A DNA stretch of 35,984 bases from Candidatus Eiseniibacteriota bacterium (GCA_030622115.1 JAUXGN010000026.1:1-35984), one strand, 5' to 3'. Shown: positions 14,085 to 22,537, counted from the stretch's first letter. Made by a program: numbers and translations. The notes: a model not told the origin generated them from the letters alone.

Positions 14085-15911
14085 ATGGTATCTTCACAGA
14101 AGACCGCACTCAGACGAGTCCCCACCGGCCCGGGAGTCTATCTCCTGAAGAATGCCAACGGACGCATAATCTACGTTGGCAAGGCCCTGAATCTGCGTAG
14201 CCGCTTGAGAACATACACGGGTACGGGGGAGACCTCGGACCTGAAGGTGCAGATCCTGCGATCGCGCCTCTCAACGTTCGACTACATCGTGACGGGATCC
14301 GAGACGGAGGCACTGGTACTCGAATCCAACCTGATCAAGGAGCACCGTCCCCGCTACAACGTCAAGCTGAAGGATGACAAGCGCTACCCCTTCATCAAGG
14401 TGACTCTCGCCGAGAAGTTCCCGAGGGCCTACGTGACCAGAATCGTTAAGGAGGACGGATCGAGGTACTTCGGTCCGTACACCGATGCCAGAGCGATGCG
14501 ACGCACGTTGCGCCTCGTGCGTCAGGTCTTTCCCATCCGAACCTGCAAGACATTCAGACTGAGACCGAGACCGTGCCTCAATCATCAGATCGGGCGTTGC
14601 CCGGGCCCGTGCTCCGGTGAGATCGCAGAGGAGCAATACCGACGAGGAATCGACGAACTTTGCCTCTTCCTGAGCGGGCGCGCCGATGAAGTACTCGGCC
14701 ACCTCGAAAGCCGCATGCGACGTGAGGCCTCATCCCTCCGATTTGAGGAGGCCGCATCCCTGAGAGACAGGATTACAGATATCGACAAGGTGGTAAAGCG
14801 GCAGAGGGTGATGACCGCGACACGCGTCGACCGCGACGTCGTTGCAATCGACAATCATGAACACTATGGAGTTGCGTCGGTAGTGCGGATTCGAGGAGGC
14901 AAGATGATCGGATGCGAGAACGTACCTCTTGAGTTCGTGCGGGAAACAAGCCATGAGGAGATCCTGGCTGCCTTCCTGAAGCAGTTCTACTCGGTTGCGA
15001 CCGAGCTTCCTCCTGAGATCCTCGTCGATCACGATATGCCCGAAACCGAGGCCATCGAGAAATGGATGAGAGAGAAGGCGGGGCGAGCGGTGTCCATTCA
15101 TTTCCCGAAGAGAGGTGAGAAGCTCGAACTCGTCGCCTTCGCCCGGAGGAATGCTATGACCGCTCTCAGGAAAGCCTTCGATGAGCGGAAAGTGCCGAAG
15201 ATCATAGAAGACCTTCGCCTCTTTCTCGGCATGACACGCCCTCCCAGACTCATCTCGGCTGTGGACATCTCAAACATCCAGGCTGCCTACGCGGTCGGCA
15301 CGGTGATCTCCTTCCGCGATGCGAAACCGGACAAGGGGCTCTATCGCAAATACCGCATCCGGACGGTGAAAGGCGCCGACGACTGTGCTATGATTCATGA
15401 GGTCGTGAGTCGCCACATGAGCGCCGTCATTCGGGAAAAGCAGGAACTCCCCGACCTTCTTCTTGTCGACGGCGGAAAAGGACAGCTCCGGAAGGCGGTC
15501 GAGGCGGTTCGGCACGCCGGCGCAAGAGGAGTGACCGTTGTGGCTCTGGCGAAGCAAGCGGAGGAACTCTTTCTTCCGGGGCGCGCCGGCGCTGTTCCGA
15601 TCCCTGACGAATCGGCCGCCAAGAGACTTCTGCGTAGGATAAGGGACGAGGTACATCGCTTCAGCATAACGTATCACAGATCTCTCAGGAGGAAGGCGAC
15701 AAGAAAATCCATCCTGGACGGCATCACCGGAGTGGGGGAATCGCGGAAGTCCGCACTCCTTGAACGCTTCGGATCCGCGGCGGCAATCGCCGAGCGCGGT
15801 GAGGAAGAGATCGCGGAGGTACCAGGCATTGGGATTCGAACGGCACGCAGGATCAAACAGGCCCTCGAACAAGAAGCACGTGGTAGTAGTGCACAGCGAC
15901 GATCAGGCTGA
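14085..15911 (+). CDS. uvrC: Excinuclease ABC subunit C
   Basis: 608 residues, full length. It makes both incisions in nucleotide excision repair with UvrA/UvrB. The GIY-YIG domain (about 12-95) shows GPGVYLL and IIYVGKALNLR. A four-cysteine set (C154, C164, C172, C176) matches the iron-sulfur cysteines described in UvrC. The UVR UvrB-binding motif lies in RFEEAASLRDRI. The RNase H-like nuclease has D394 (SAVDISN), DDCAMIHEV, LLLVDGGKGQL and HRFSITYHR. Two helix-hairpin-helix motifs close the protein (GITGVGESRKSALL, EVPGIGIRTARRI). DISN replaces the usual DISH; the catalytic Asp is kept. ATG 14085 was chosen over TTG 14049 because the latter is the -35 box and extends beyond the family N-terminus. 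First gene of a run reaching rluB. Confidence 0.96.
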   Translation: MVSSQKTALRRVPTGPGVYLLKNANGRIIYVGKALNLRSRLRTYTGTGETSDLKVQILRSRLSTFDYIVTGSETEALVLESNLIKEHRPRYNVKLKDDKRYPFIKVTLAEKFPRAYVTRIVKEDGSRYFGPYTDARAMRRTLRLVRQVFPIRTCKTFRLRPRPCLNHQIGRCPGPCSGEIAEEQYRRGIDELCLFLSGRADEVLGHLESRMRREASSLRFEEAASLRDRITDIDKVVKRQRVMTATRVDRDVVAIDNHEHYGVASVVRIRGGKMIGCENVPLEFVRETSHEEILAAFLKQFYSVATELPPEILVDHDMPETEAIEKWMREKAGRAVSIHFPKRGEKLELVAFARRNAMTALRKAFDERKVPKIIEDLRLFLGMTRPPRLISAVDISNIQAAYAVGTVISFRDAKPDKGLYRKYRIRTVKGADDCAMIHEVVSRHMSAVIREKQELPDLLLVDGGKGQLRKAVEAVRHAGARGVTVVALAKQAEELFLPGRAGAVPIPDESAAKRLLRRIRDEVHRFSITYHRSLRRKATRKSILDGITGVGESRKSALLERFGSAAAIAERGEEEIAEVPGIGIRTARRIKQALEQEARGSSAQRRSG

Positions 15912-15924
15912 CCCTCGTCTGGAG

Positions 15925-16521
15925 ATGCTTCGGTACGTCAGCTTCGATACTGAACTCGGGCGTTTTCTGCTCACCCGGAGCGAGCAGGGGCTCTCGTCGG
16001 TGGCCTTCGGCAAGGATCTCGACGTCGACCGGGAACTGGCGACGATCCGGAGAGCAACACGTGTCCTGGCAGTCGAGGACAGGCTGCATCTTCGCCGTGT
16101 TGTCGATGATGTCCGGAGCTACCTGAGCGGGGTTCCTGTCGACTTCGACTACGAACTGGACATATCCACACTGACGGAGTTCTCCCGCACCGTGCTCGAG
16201 ACGGTCAGGAGCATTCCGTTCGGCGCACTTCGTTCATACAAGTGGGTGGCCGAGGAGATAGGGAGTCCTCGCGCGACGCGACCGGTCGGGCAGACGCTCG
16301 CCCGGAACCCACTCCCCATAGTCATCCCATGTCACAGGGTCGTCAACAGCGACGGTTCTCTCGGTGGCTACTCCGGGGGCGGCACGGATATGAAGCGGCG
16401 TCTGATAGAGATTGAGAACGGGCAGACCGGCCTGGCGTTCCAGCACAGCGAGCACGAGGGACGCCGACGCATCCGCTTCCTTCTGGAATCAGAAGGCGGG
16501 GAAGGTGACGACGCAGGCTAG
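15925..16521 (+). CDS. ogt: Methylated-DNA--protein-cysteine methyltransferase
   Basis: 198 residues. A suicide repair protein that moves the alkyl group of O6-alkylguanine to its own cysteine. The active site is C136 in PIVIPCHRVV. The helix-turn-helix carries VRSIPFGALRSYKWVA, and NSDGSLGGYSGG with K157 follows. The N-terminus MLRYVSFDTELGRFLL matches the family start. ATG 15925 is minimal, with CTGGAG directly against it, which is too close for good initiation. GTG 15880 or 15889 inside the uvrC end are alternatives that would add 12-15 residues and create an overlap. A tail of about 35 charged residues after the domain is unusual. It sits between uvrC and xerD and overlaps xerD by 17 bp, a repair-themed operon. 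Confidence 0.9.
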   Translation: MLRYVSFDTELGRFLLTRSEQGLSSVAFGKDLDVDRELATIRRATRVLAVEDRLHLRRVVDDVRSYLSGVPVDFDYELDISTLTEFSRTVLETVRSIPFGALRSYKWVAEEIGSPRATRPVGQTLARNPLPIVIPCHRVVNSDGSLGGYSGGGTDMKRRLIEIENGQTGLAFQHSEHEGRRRIRFLLESEGGEGDDAG

Positions 16522-17443
16522 CGTATCTTCACTGCTCACGGACTCGATCGAGGACTACCTCGACTACCTCACCTCGGAACGTGGTCTCTCAGAGAACACC
16601 GTCGCCTCCTACCGAGGTGACCTGGCCCAGTATGCCGCCCATCTTGCAAAGAACGGCGTCACAGACCCCTCCAAAATAGCTGAACGCGATGTCAGGGAGT
16701 ACATCGGCGGAGGGATCATCTCCGGACTCTCTCCACGGAGCGCGGCCCGCCGCCTCTCCTGTCTCCGAGGCTACCACGCGTTTCTCCCTCAGGTTCTGCT
16801 CGAAAGAGGTGGAAGCAGGAACTACGCGGATCCGACCCTGCACATGGAAACTCCGAAGATGTCGCGCAGACTGCCGGATGTCCTTGGGGTGCACGAGATG
16901 GAGAAACTGCTGGATGCACCCGACACGGGGGCGCTCCTCGGTGTGAGAGATCGCGCCATGCTGGAGATGGCATACGGAGCGGGACTCAGGGTCAGCGAAC
17001 TCATCAACCTCGAGCTGTCAAACCTGTTTCTCGAAGACTCCTACGTGCGCGTATTCGGCAAGGGGTCGAAGGAACGCATCATCCCGGTGGGGAACACAGC
17101 GATAGAATGGACGGAACGATACAGACGAGATGTGCGCCCCGACCTGATCGCAAAGGGAGCTCTCACTGACGTACTGTTTCTCAACGCCAGGGGCCACCCT
17201 CTCACTCGCATGGGGTTCTGGAAGATACTCCAGAAACAGGTGGGCAGATCGGGCGTACGGGAACGCGTCAAACCCCACACACTGCGCCACTCATTTGCGA
17301 CACATCTGCTCGAGGGCGGCGCAGATCTGCGAGCGGTCCAGGAGATGCTGGGACATGCCGATATCTCCACGACGCAGATCTACACAAGTGTCGACCGCGA
17401 ATACCTGAAAGAGATCCATAGGACGTTTCACCCCAGGGGATGA
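16505..17443 (+). CDS. xerD: Tyrosine recombinase XerD-like
   Basis: 312 residues. GTG 16505 overlaps the end of ogt by 17 bp and follows AGAAGG (16491-16496). The core-binding domain (about 10-100) includes YLTSERGLSENTVASYRGDL. The catalytic residues are complete: R162 (AGLRVSELI), K186 (GKGSKER), H258 and R261 (HTLRHSFATH), H284 (MLGHADIS) and Y293 (TTQIYTSV). With the copy at 441-1388 it presumably makes the XerC/XerD pair for dimer resolution at dif. HTLRHSFATHLLEGGADLR and LGHADISTTQIYT are particularly XerD-like, though the assignment between the two copies is inference. I saw no dif-like site in the window. Confidence 0.9.
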   Translation: MTTQASVSSLLTDSIEDYLDYLTSERGLSENTVASYRGDLAQYAAHLAKNGVTDPSKIAERDVREYIGGGIISGLSPRSAARRLSCLRGYHAFLPQVLLERGGSRNYADPTLHMETPKMSRRLPDVLGVHEMEKLLDAPDTGALLGVRDRAMLEMAYGAGLRVSELINLELSNLFLEDSYVRVFGKGSKERIIPVGNTAIEWTERYRRDVRPDLIAKGALTDVLFLNARGHPLTRMGFWKILQKQVGRSGVRERVKPHTLRHSFATHLLEGGADLRAVQEMLGHADISTTQIYTSVDREYLKEIHRTFHPRG

Positions 17444-17447
17444 CCCG

Positions 17448-18797
17448 ATGCGGCCATCGCCCTTGAGCCCCTCGGATGGGCAGTGGGAGCATCACTTGCC
17501 GGATCGAGACGAGGCCAGAGCGCTGACTGGCACACTAACCTCCGAGACACTTGAGACCCTCCGTGATCTGGGGAGGATCGCCGATGCTCGCGGAGTGGGC
17601 GCATTTGTCGTGGGGGGTGTCGTTCGTGACGCCATCCTGGAGCGAACCTGCGAAGATCTCGATGTCGTCGTTGAGGACGATGCAATTGAGTTTGCCGAGG
17701 CAGCCGCCCGCGAACTGGGAGGGCACGTCAAGAGGTACGACCGATTCGGAACCGCCATCCTGCTACTCAAACATGGCGTCAAGGTGGACGTCGCCACATC
17801 CCGATCAGAGCTGTACTCCCGACCGGGAGCCCTGCCCGATGTGGCTCCGGATCCCATCGAGATGGATCTCAGGCGACGCGACTTCACCCTGAATGCGATG
17901 GCCGTACGCATCAATCGGGACGGATTCGGCGAGCTGTTGGACCCAACCGCTGGCCGCGAGGATCTTGCGGCGGGCGTGTTGCGTGTCATCCACAAGCGCA
18001 GTTTCGAAGACGATCCTACGCGTGTTCTCAGATGCATCAGATTCTCCGCCAGGTTCTCGTTCACACTGGATCCGCTGACTGAGGCGCTGTTGCGAAGCGC
18101 TGTTGAGCGTGATCTCGTGAGCACTGTCAGTGGGGAACGTATCATGAATGAGATCCGCCTCATCCTGAGCGAGGATGAGGACTGGTCGCCCCTCAACCAG
18201 CTTGATTCACTGGGAGCGCTTGCGAGCATACACTCGAACTGGCGCCTGCCGGAAAATGGGGCTCGACTCTTCAGCAAGCTCCAGACGATCCTGGAGAATC
18301 CGCTCGGATCAATGGGATCCGCCACACCTTGGCGCGCTCGCTTCCTTCTGGCCGTGAGCGCGCTTCCACCCTGCGACACGCGTGCCCTCCTCGACCGCTT
18401 GCGCTCGGGAACGGCCTTGAGGAATATTGTTGACGGACTCGCACGCTTCGACGTGGAAGCACGGGAACTCCTGGAGTCGGAGAGCGAGATCCCGAGGAGT
18501 GATATCCACGACGCGCTCGCCGCATTCCACTCAGAGACGCTGGCCGTGGTTCTTGCCTCATCCGGGCCAGTGCTGTCCGAGCGCATCACGCTCTACCTTT
18601 CCGAACTCGATGGCGTAAGACCGATCCTCAGCGGCGCCGATCTGGTCGCCCTCGGGCTCGAGGAGGGAACAGTTCTCGGACAAACCCTCGCCGATCTCCA
18701 GCGGGCGCGCCTGGACGGAATCGTGACCTCAGAGGCCGAGGAGCGCGAGTTCGTGCGGAAGGCGATCCGAGACCTTGACGTGGAGAATAAGAGGTGA
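17448..18797 (+). CDS. cca: tRNA nucleotidyltransferase / poly(A) polymerase family (CCA-adding type)
   Basis: 449 residues, class II nucleotidyltransferase. The head domain has GGVVRD (56-61), the metal-binding D70-x-D72 (CEDLDVVVEDD) and VDVATSRSE. The nucleotide-selecting block RRRDFTLNAMAV is followed by DPTAGREDL and EDDPTRVLRCIRFSARF. The C-terminal helical body ends with LSGADLVALGLEEG and GQTLADLQRARLDG, seen in bacterial CCA enzymes. It most likely adds or repairs the 3' CCA of tRNAs; a poly(A) polymerase or an A-only/CC-only enzyme cannot be excluded by eye. The N-terminal ~35 residues before the head domain are poorly conserved. ATG 17448 lies 4 bp after the xerD stop, with AGGGGA inside the xerD end. 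Confidence 0.87.
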   Translation: MRPSPLSPSDGQWEHHLPDRDEARALTGTLTSETLETLRDLGRIADARGVGAFVVGGVVRDAILERTCEDLDVVVEDDAIEFAEAAARELGGHVKRYDRFGTAILLLKHGVKVDVATSRSELYSRPGALPDVAPDPIEMDLRRRDFTLNAMAVRINRDGFGELLDPTAGREDLAAGVLRVIHKRSFEDDPTRVLRCIRFSARFSFTLDPLTEALLRSAVERDLVSTVSGERIMNEIRLILSEDEDWSPLNQLDSLGALASIHSNWRLPENGARLFSKLQTILENPLGSMGSATPWRARFLLAVSALPPCDTRALLDRLRSGTALRNIVDGLARFDVEARELLESESEIPRSDIHDALAAFHSETLAVVLASSGPVLSERITLYLSELDGVRPILSGADLVALGLEEGTVLGQTLADLQRARLDGIVTSEAEEREFVRKAIRDLDVENKR

Positions 18798-18803
18798 TAG
18801 CGT
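18775..18803 (+). promoter_or_regulatory. Promoter candidate for scpA-scpB-rluB
   Basis: TTGACG (18775-18780) lies inside the end of cca, followed by a 17-bp spacer and TAGCGT (18798-18803). It would give a leader of about 35 nt before GTG 18846, letting scpA-scpB-rluB be transcribed apart from the uvrC run. Confidence 0.5.
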
Positions 18804-18845
18804 CTTGCAACGGTTGGCAGCTGGCGTTGAAGGGGAGAGGATCAC

Positions 18846-19676
18846 GTGACTGACGGCACTACAGGGACCGCCCCGCAGGCGTCGACGGCCACCCGGCAGG
18901 CAGCGACACGCGAGGATCCCACCCTTGTGCTCGTGAAGAGACCGACCTACGAGGTCAGGTTGGAGGCATTTGAAGGCCCTCTCGACCTCCTGCTCCACTT
19001 GATCCGGGAGCATGAGATCGACATCTACGACATCCCCATAGCCACTGTCACGGAGCAGTACCTCGAGTACATCAGGGTCATGGAAACGCTCGACCTGGCG
19101 CTCGCCGGTGAGTTCCTCGAGATGGCGACCACACTCATACGGATCAAGATCCGCATGCTGCTGCCTCCATCAATCGATGAGACTGAGGAAGAAGAGGACC
19201 CGAGAGTAGAGCTTGTTCGTCAGCTCGTCGAGTACAAGAAGTTCAAGGAAGCCGCTCAGGTCCTTTCCGGACACGAGGTCGAGCGGCGAGATCACTTCCA
19301 GCACGGCGTGGACACCCACGCGTACAGGACCGTGGATGAGGAAGATGTTGAACCTGATGAATTCCTGAGAGAAGTCACTCTCTTCGACCTTGTCGACTGC
19401 CTGCGCGAGGTGCTGGCACGCGTTCCGGAGCGGATCGATGTTCACGAAGTCAACCTCGATCGGATCTCGGTCGAGGATCGGATCGAGTTCATACGGGAGA
19501 GGATCCGCAGTTCTCACGCGATCAGTTTCCGCAACCTCTTCAGCGCCGCCTCCGACAAGGCGGAGATCGTTGCGACATTCATCGCCCTTCTTGAGCTCAT
19601 CCGTCTCGGAGACATAGTTGCGGCACAGAGTTCGGTGTTCGGCGAGATCGAGATCAAGGCCAAGACGGAGGGATAG
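18846..19676 (+). CDS. scpA: Segregation and condensation protein A (kleisin)
   Basis: 276 residues. ScpA is the kleisin that bridges the two SMC heads and, with ScpB, forms bacterial condensin for chromosome folding and segregation. Signatures are YEVRLEAFEGPLDLLLHLI, EIDIYDIPIATVTEQYL and EFLEMATTLIRIKIRMLLP at the N-terminus. The middle is acidic (EEEEDPRVELVRQLVEYKKFKEA), and the C-terminal winged helix ends FIALLELIRLGDIVAAQ. The first ~30 residues before the family start are low-complexity (Thr/Ala-rich). GTG 18846 is preceded by GGGGAGAGG (18831-18839). scpB follows after 2 bp, the standard pairing. smc is not in the window. Confidence 0.95.
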   Translation: MTDGTTGTAPQASTATRQAATREDPTLVLVKRPTYEVRLEAFEGPLDLLLHLIREHEIDIYDIPIATVTEQYLEYIRVMETLDLALAGEFLEMATTLIRIKIRMLLPPSIDETEEEEDPRVELVRQLVEYKKFKEAAQVLSGHEVERRDHFQHGVDTHAYRTVDEEDVEPDEFLREVTLFDLVDCLREVLARVPERIDVHEVNLDRISVEDRIEFIRERIRSSHAISFRNLFSAASDKAEIVATFIALLELIRLGDIVAAQSSVFGEIEIKAKTEG

Positions 19677-19678
19677 CA

Positions 19679-20365
19679 GTGACCGATCTCAAACGCGTTG
19701 TTGAGGCGCTCCTTTTCGCGGCGGATTCCCCCATCCAGCTCGACAGGATGGTCGAGATCTGCGGGGGTTCTGAGGGCGGACTTCGAGCGGGCCGCGCGGA
19801 GATCAAGGAGGCCATCGCGGATCTCGGCAAGCAGTACTCGGAGGAGCAGTCGGCTTTCGCGATCGCGGAAGTCGCAGGAGGATGGCAGCTCTACTGCAGA
19901 CCTGAGTTCTCCAAGTGGATACGGGAACTTCACAAGGGCCGTGTGCCTTCGAAGCTCAGCCAGGCAGCCCTCGAAACGCTGGCCATAATCGCCTACAAAC
20001 AGCCGCTCGTGCGAACTGAGATCGAGGTCGTGAGAGGTGTAGATTCAAGCGGCGTTCTCTCCACACTCCTCAAGCGCAACGTCATCGCGATCGCCGGGCG
20101 TGCCCCGGGAATGGGCCGCGCGCTCATGTACAAGACCACCAAGGAGTTCCTTCGGTACTTCGGTCTCAACACGATCACCGACCTACCTCGCCTCGAGGAA
20201 TTCGCCGAGGTCCTCGGGCTTGCCCACTCAGAACTGACAATGACCATCGAGGGAGCCGAGCACCTCGCAGGAGTTGCTGCCGTTGCGAGCGAGGCTGAAA
20301 ACGCGGCGGGCAGCGAGGGGCATATGGAGGACCGCAAGCTCATTGACGCCCTTGATGAGACTTAA
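19679..20365 (+). CDS. scpB: Segregation and condensation protein B
   Basis: 228 residues. The two winged-helix domains of ScpB are recognisable: LKRVVEALLFAADSPIQ at the start, FAIAEVAGGWQLYCRPEF, then SKLSQAALETLAIIAYKQPLVRTEIEVVRGVDSSGVLSTLL and YKTTKEFLRYFGLNTITDLP. It dimerises and binds ScpA in the SMC complex. GTG 19679 comes 2 bp after scpA with GGAGGGA (19667-19673). The last ~40 residues form an Ala/Glu-rich tail. The final 11 bp overlap rluB, so coupled translation is likely. Confidence 0.95.
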   Translation: MTDLKRVVEALLFAADSPIQLDRMVEICGGSEGGLRAGRAEIKEAIADLGKQYSEEQSAFAIAEVAGGWQLYCRPEFSKWIRELHKGRVPSKLSQAALETLAIIAYKQPLVRTEIEVVRGVDSSGVLSTLLKRNVIAIAGRAPGMGRALMYKTTKEFLRYFGLNTITDLPRLEEFAEVLGLAHSELTMTIEGAEHLAGVAAVASEAENAAGSEGHMEDRKLIDALDET

Positions 20366-21080
20366 CCGCTTTCTGGCGCGATCCGGAGTGGCATCCAGAA
20401 GAGGCGCCGACGCGATCGTGGAGGCCGGCAGAGTCCGTGTCAATGGACTCACCGTGACTCAGCACGGCGTGACCGTGGACACCGACTCGGATTGTGTTGA
20501 AGTAGACGGCCGCCGCGTTCGACTCCCCAGCCAATTCACCTACATCATCGTGAACAAGCCTATCGGCTATGTCGTGACCATGAGCGATCCGCAAGGACGC
20601 AAGACCGTGGCTGATTTCGTCCCGCGTAGCCTGGCGGGAGTGATACCCGTCGGCCGGCTGGACGTAGATACCGACGGGCTTCTGATCATGACGGACGATG
20701 GAGACCTCACGCATCGGGTGACACACCCGTCCTTCGAACTGGACAAGATCTACGAGGTCATGGTCGGGGGGGTTCTGTCGGAGAAGAGCATCCGGTCACT
20801 TGAACGCGGGATCTCGCTTGACGGCCAGCTCACGGCTCCGGCCACGATTGATTCCCTGTCGATCTCGCACAACCGTTCCTCCTGCAGGATTACCATACAT
20901 GAGGGACGGAAACGGCAGATCCGGCGCATGTTTGAGGCCATCGGGCACTCCGTCCGGAGCCTCAGACGCGTCAGGATTGGTCCGCTGGAGCTCGGAGATC
21001 TCAAGCCCGGTCACTCAAGGGGGCTCACGGAACCGGAGGTGCGTGCTCTCAGGAAAGCGGTGGGCCTCGATACCGAGTAG
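20355..21080 (+). CDS. rluB: Ribosomal large-subunit pseudouridine synthase, RsuA/RluB family
   Basis: 241 residues. An N-terminal S4 RNA-binding domain (MRLNRFLARSGVASRRGAD...RVRVNG, 1-50) precedes the synthase domain with VNKPIGYVVT, the catalytic D103 in GRLDVDTDGLL, and the KIYEVMVGG and EGRKRQIRRMFEAIGHSV blocks. Family members convert a uridine of 23S (RluB/E/F) or 16S (RsuA) rRNA to pseudouridine. Position after scpA-scpB is typical of RluB, so U2605-type activity is the best guess. ATG 20355 overlaps scpB by 11 bp; no good ribosome site is seen, in line with coupled re-initiation. No terminator follows before the cmk promoter. Confidence 0.9.
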   Translation: MRLNRFLARSGVASRRGADAIVEAGRVRVNGLTVTQHGVTVDTDSDCVEVDGRRVRLPSQFTYIIVNKPIGYVVTMSDPQGRKTVADFVPRSLAGVIPVGRLDVDTDGLLIMTDDGDLTHRVTHPSFELDKIYEVMVGGVLSEKSIRSLERGISLDGQLTAPATIDSLSISHNRSSCRITIHEGRKRQIRRMFEAIGHSVRSLRRVRIGPLELGDLKPGHSRGLTEPEVRALRKAVGLDTE

Positions 21081-21098
21081 AAACGCGCAGGAAATGTC

Positions 21099-21127
21099 TT
21101 GTGCTCTCATGGGAATCGGTCTATTAT
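21099..21127 (+). promoter_or_regulatory. Promoter of cmk
   Basis: TTGTGC (21099-21104), a 17-bp spacer and TATTAT (21122-21127). Transcription should begin near 21134, leaving a leader of about 80 nt before the cmk start region. The leader holds the short palindrome AGGCT-A-AGCCT but no recognised riboswitch. Confidence 0.65.
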
Positions 21128-21215
21128 GTGGCGTTATGGTGCTATGTGCGATAGACAGGGGATACTCCATAGGCTAAGCCTCTAACCTCCAACCTCTCTC
21201 GAATAGGGTGCACAC

Positions 21216-21935
21216 CTGATCATCGCAATCGATGGCCCGGCAGCGTCGGGCAAGAGTACAACTGCGAGACTGGTTTCCAGTCGGTTGGGCTATGCCCATA
21301 TCGACAGCGGTGCCATGTATCGCGCCGTGGCGCTTCGTGCTCTCAGAGCGGGAGTGCCCATGGATGACGTTGAGTCGCTGGCCCGTATTGCCGAAGAAGC
21401 AGATATCGTTCTGTCTGAACGAGGAACCGGGCCTGTCTATCTCGACGGCGAGGATGTGACTGAGGCCATTCGTTCCCCTGAGGTCTCGAACGCGTCCTCG
21501 ATGATGTCGACAGTACCGCGCGTCAGACGCGCGATGGTGAAGCAGCAACGCAAGCTCGGCCACAGCACGGACTGCGTCATGGAGGGCCGCGACATCGGGA
21601 CCGTTGTCTTCCCGGACGCCGACCTTAAGGTGTTCATTGTGGCCTCGATCGACGAGAGAGCCAGGAGACGCGTTCGAGATCTGAGGAAGTACGGCGAACC
21701 GATCAGTCTGGAGGCCGTGATCAAGGAGATCCGGGAGCGGGACAGGCGAGACACGACGCGGCAGGACAGTCCCCTCTTGAAAGCAGACGACGCCGTCGAA
21801 CTTGACACGACGCATCTCACTGTGGGACAGCAGGTGGACGCGGTGGTCAGACTGGTTCGCGAACGAGGTGCTCTACGGAATCCGGCGAGACATGATGCCG
21901 GCGGTGGTACCGGAGATGCGGAGGAGAGCGAGTGA
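21216..21935 (+). CDS. cmk: Cytidylate kinase, apparently starting at CTG
   Basis: 239 residues if read from CTG 21216. It phosphorylates CMP and dCMP with ATP. The P-loop GPAASGKST (7-15) sits in the usual IIAIDGPAASGKST, followed by GYAHIDSGAMYRA, DVTEAIRSPEVS, MEGRDIGTVVFPDA, ARRRVRDLRKYGE and RDRRDTTRQDSPL. All are CMK signatures. In this frame a TAG lies at 21204-21206. The only start-like codon between it and the conserved domain is CTG at 21216, exactly where other CMKs have Met (MIIAIDGP). AGGGTG (21205-21210) is well placed before it. The next in-frame start, TTG 21285, would remove the P-loop. CUG initiation is therefore the best reading; a sequencing error is the main alternative. 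The end overlaps plsC by 4 bp. Confidence 0.9.
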   Translation: MIIAIDGPAASGKSTTARLVSSRLGYAHIDSGAMYRAVALRALRAGVPMDDVESLARIAEEADIVLSERGTGPVYLDGEDVTEAIRSPEVSNASSMMSTVPRVRRAMVKQQRKLGHSTDCVMEGRDIGTVVFPDADLKVFIVASIDERARRRVRDLRKYGEPISLEAVIKEIRERDRRDTTRQDSPLLKADDAVELDTTHLTVGQQVDAVVRLVRERGALRNPARHDAGGGTGDAEESE

Positions 21936-22537
21936 CGCTCCCGTACAGGGTCGCCTGCACCGTCTTGAGAATATTCATGAGATTGCTCTGGGGGCGCTGG
22001 GGGTCGAACTGCGAGTTCATTCCTGATGCGGGGCCGGTCATCATTGCGAGCAATCACATCTCCAATTGGGATCCGGTTCTTCTGGGACTGGCCTGCCGAA
22101 GGGAAGTGCACTTTCTGGCGAAGCAGGAGCTTCTGCGAAACAGGCTCTTCGGTCATGTTCTCAGGAAGGTGAACGTGATCTCTCTGAGCCGCGGAGGATC
22201 GGACACTCGCGCGCTGAGGCGTGCGATCGAGGTTCTGAAGCACGGCGGAGTCATCGCCATGTTCCCGGAAGGGACAAGGAGCAAGACGGGCGAACTCGGC
22301 AAAGCGAAATCGGGCGCAGGCTATGTGGCCCATACCAGCGGCGCGACCATTGTCCCTGCGCTGATCAGAGGATCCGACAAGATGTGGCGCTCTCTCGTAA
22401 ACCGGGGAGAGCTGAGAGTAACATTCGGAAGACCCGTGCCGGTCCATGGTGCGTCCACAAGCGAGACCTATCGCGATGTCACAATGCGCGTGATGGATGC
22501 CATCGCCGCACTCGGGGAGGAAAGGGCGAGGAGTTGA
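21932..22537 (+). CDS. plsC: 1-acyl-sn-glycerol-3-phosphate acyltransferase
   Basis: 201 residues. It acylates lysophosphatidate to phosphatidate in membrane phospholipid synthesis, at the inner face of the cytoplasmic membrane. The catalytic H-x4-D is N-H42-ISNW-D47, and FPEGTRSKTG (111-120) binds the glycerol phosphate. A hydrophobic N-terminus (VACTVLRIFMRLLWGRW) probably associates with the membrane. GTG 21932 overlaps the cmk stop as GTGA. The gene ends by overlapping ispH in the same way. cmk-plsC-ispH-rpsA in a row resembles arrangements in Firmicutes and related groups. Confidence 0.92.
   Translation: MTLPYRVACTVLRIFMRLLWGRWGSNCEFIPDAGPVIIASNHISNWDPVLLGLACRREVHFLAKQELLRNRLFGHVLRKVNVISLSRGGSDTRALRRAIEVLKHGGVIAMFPEGTRSKTGELGKAKSGAGYVAHTSGATIVPALIRGSDKMWRSLVNRGELRVTFGRPVPVHGASTSETYRDVTMRVMDAIAALGEERARS

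Noticed and set aside
16400-17460. dif site near the xer genes
   Set aside because: No 28-bp dyad with XerC/XerD-type arms was seen here or elsewhere in the window.
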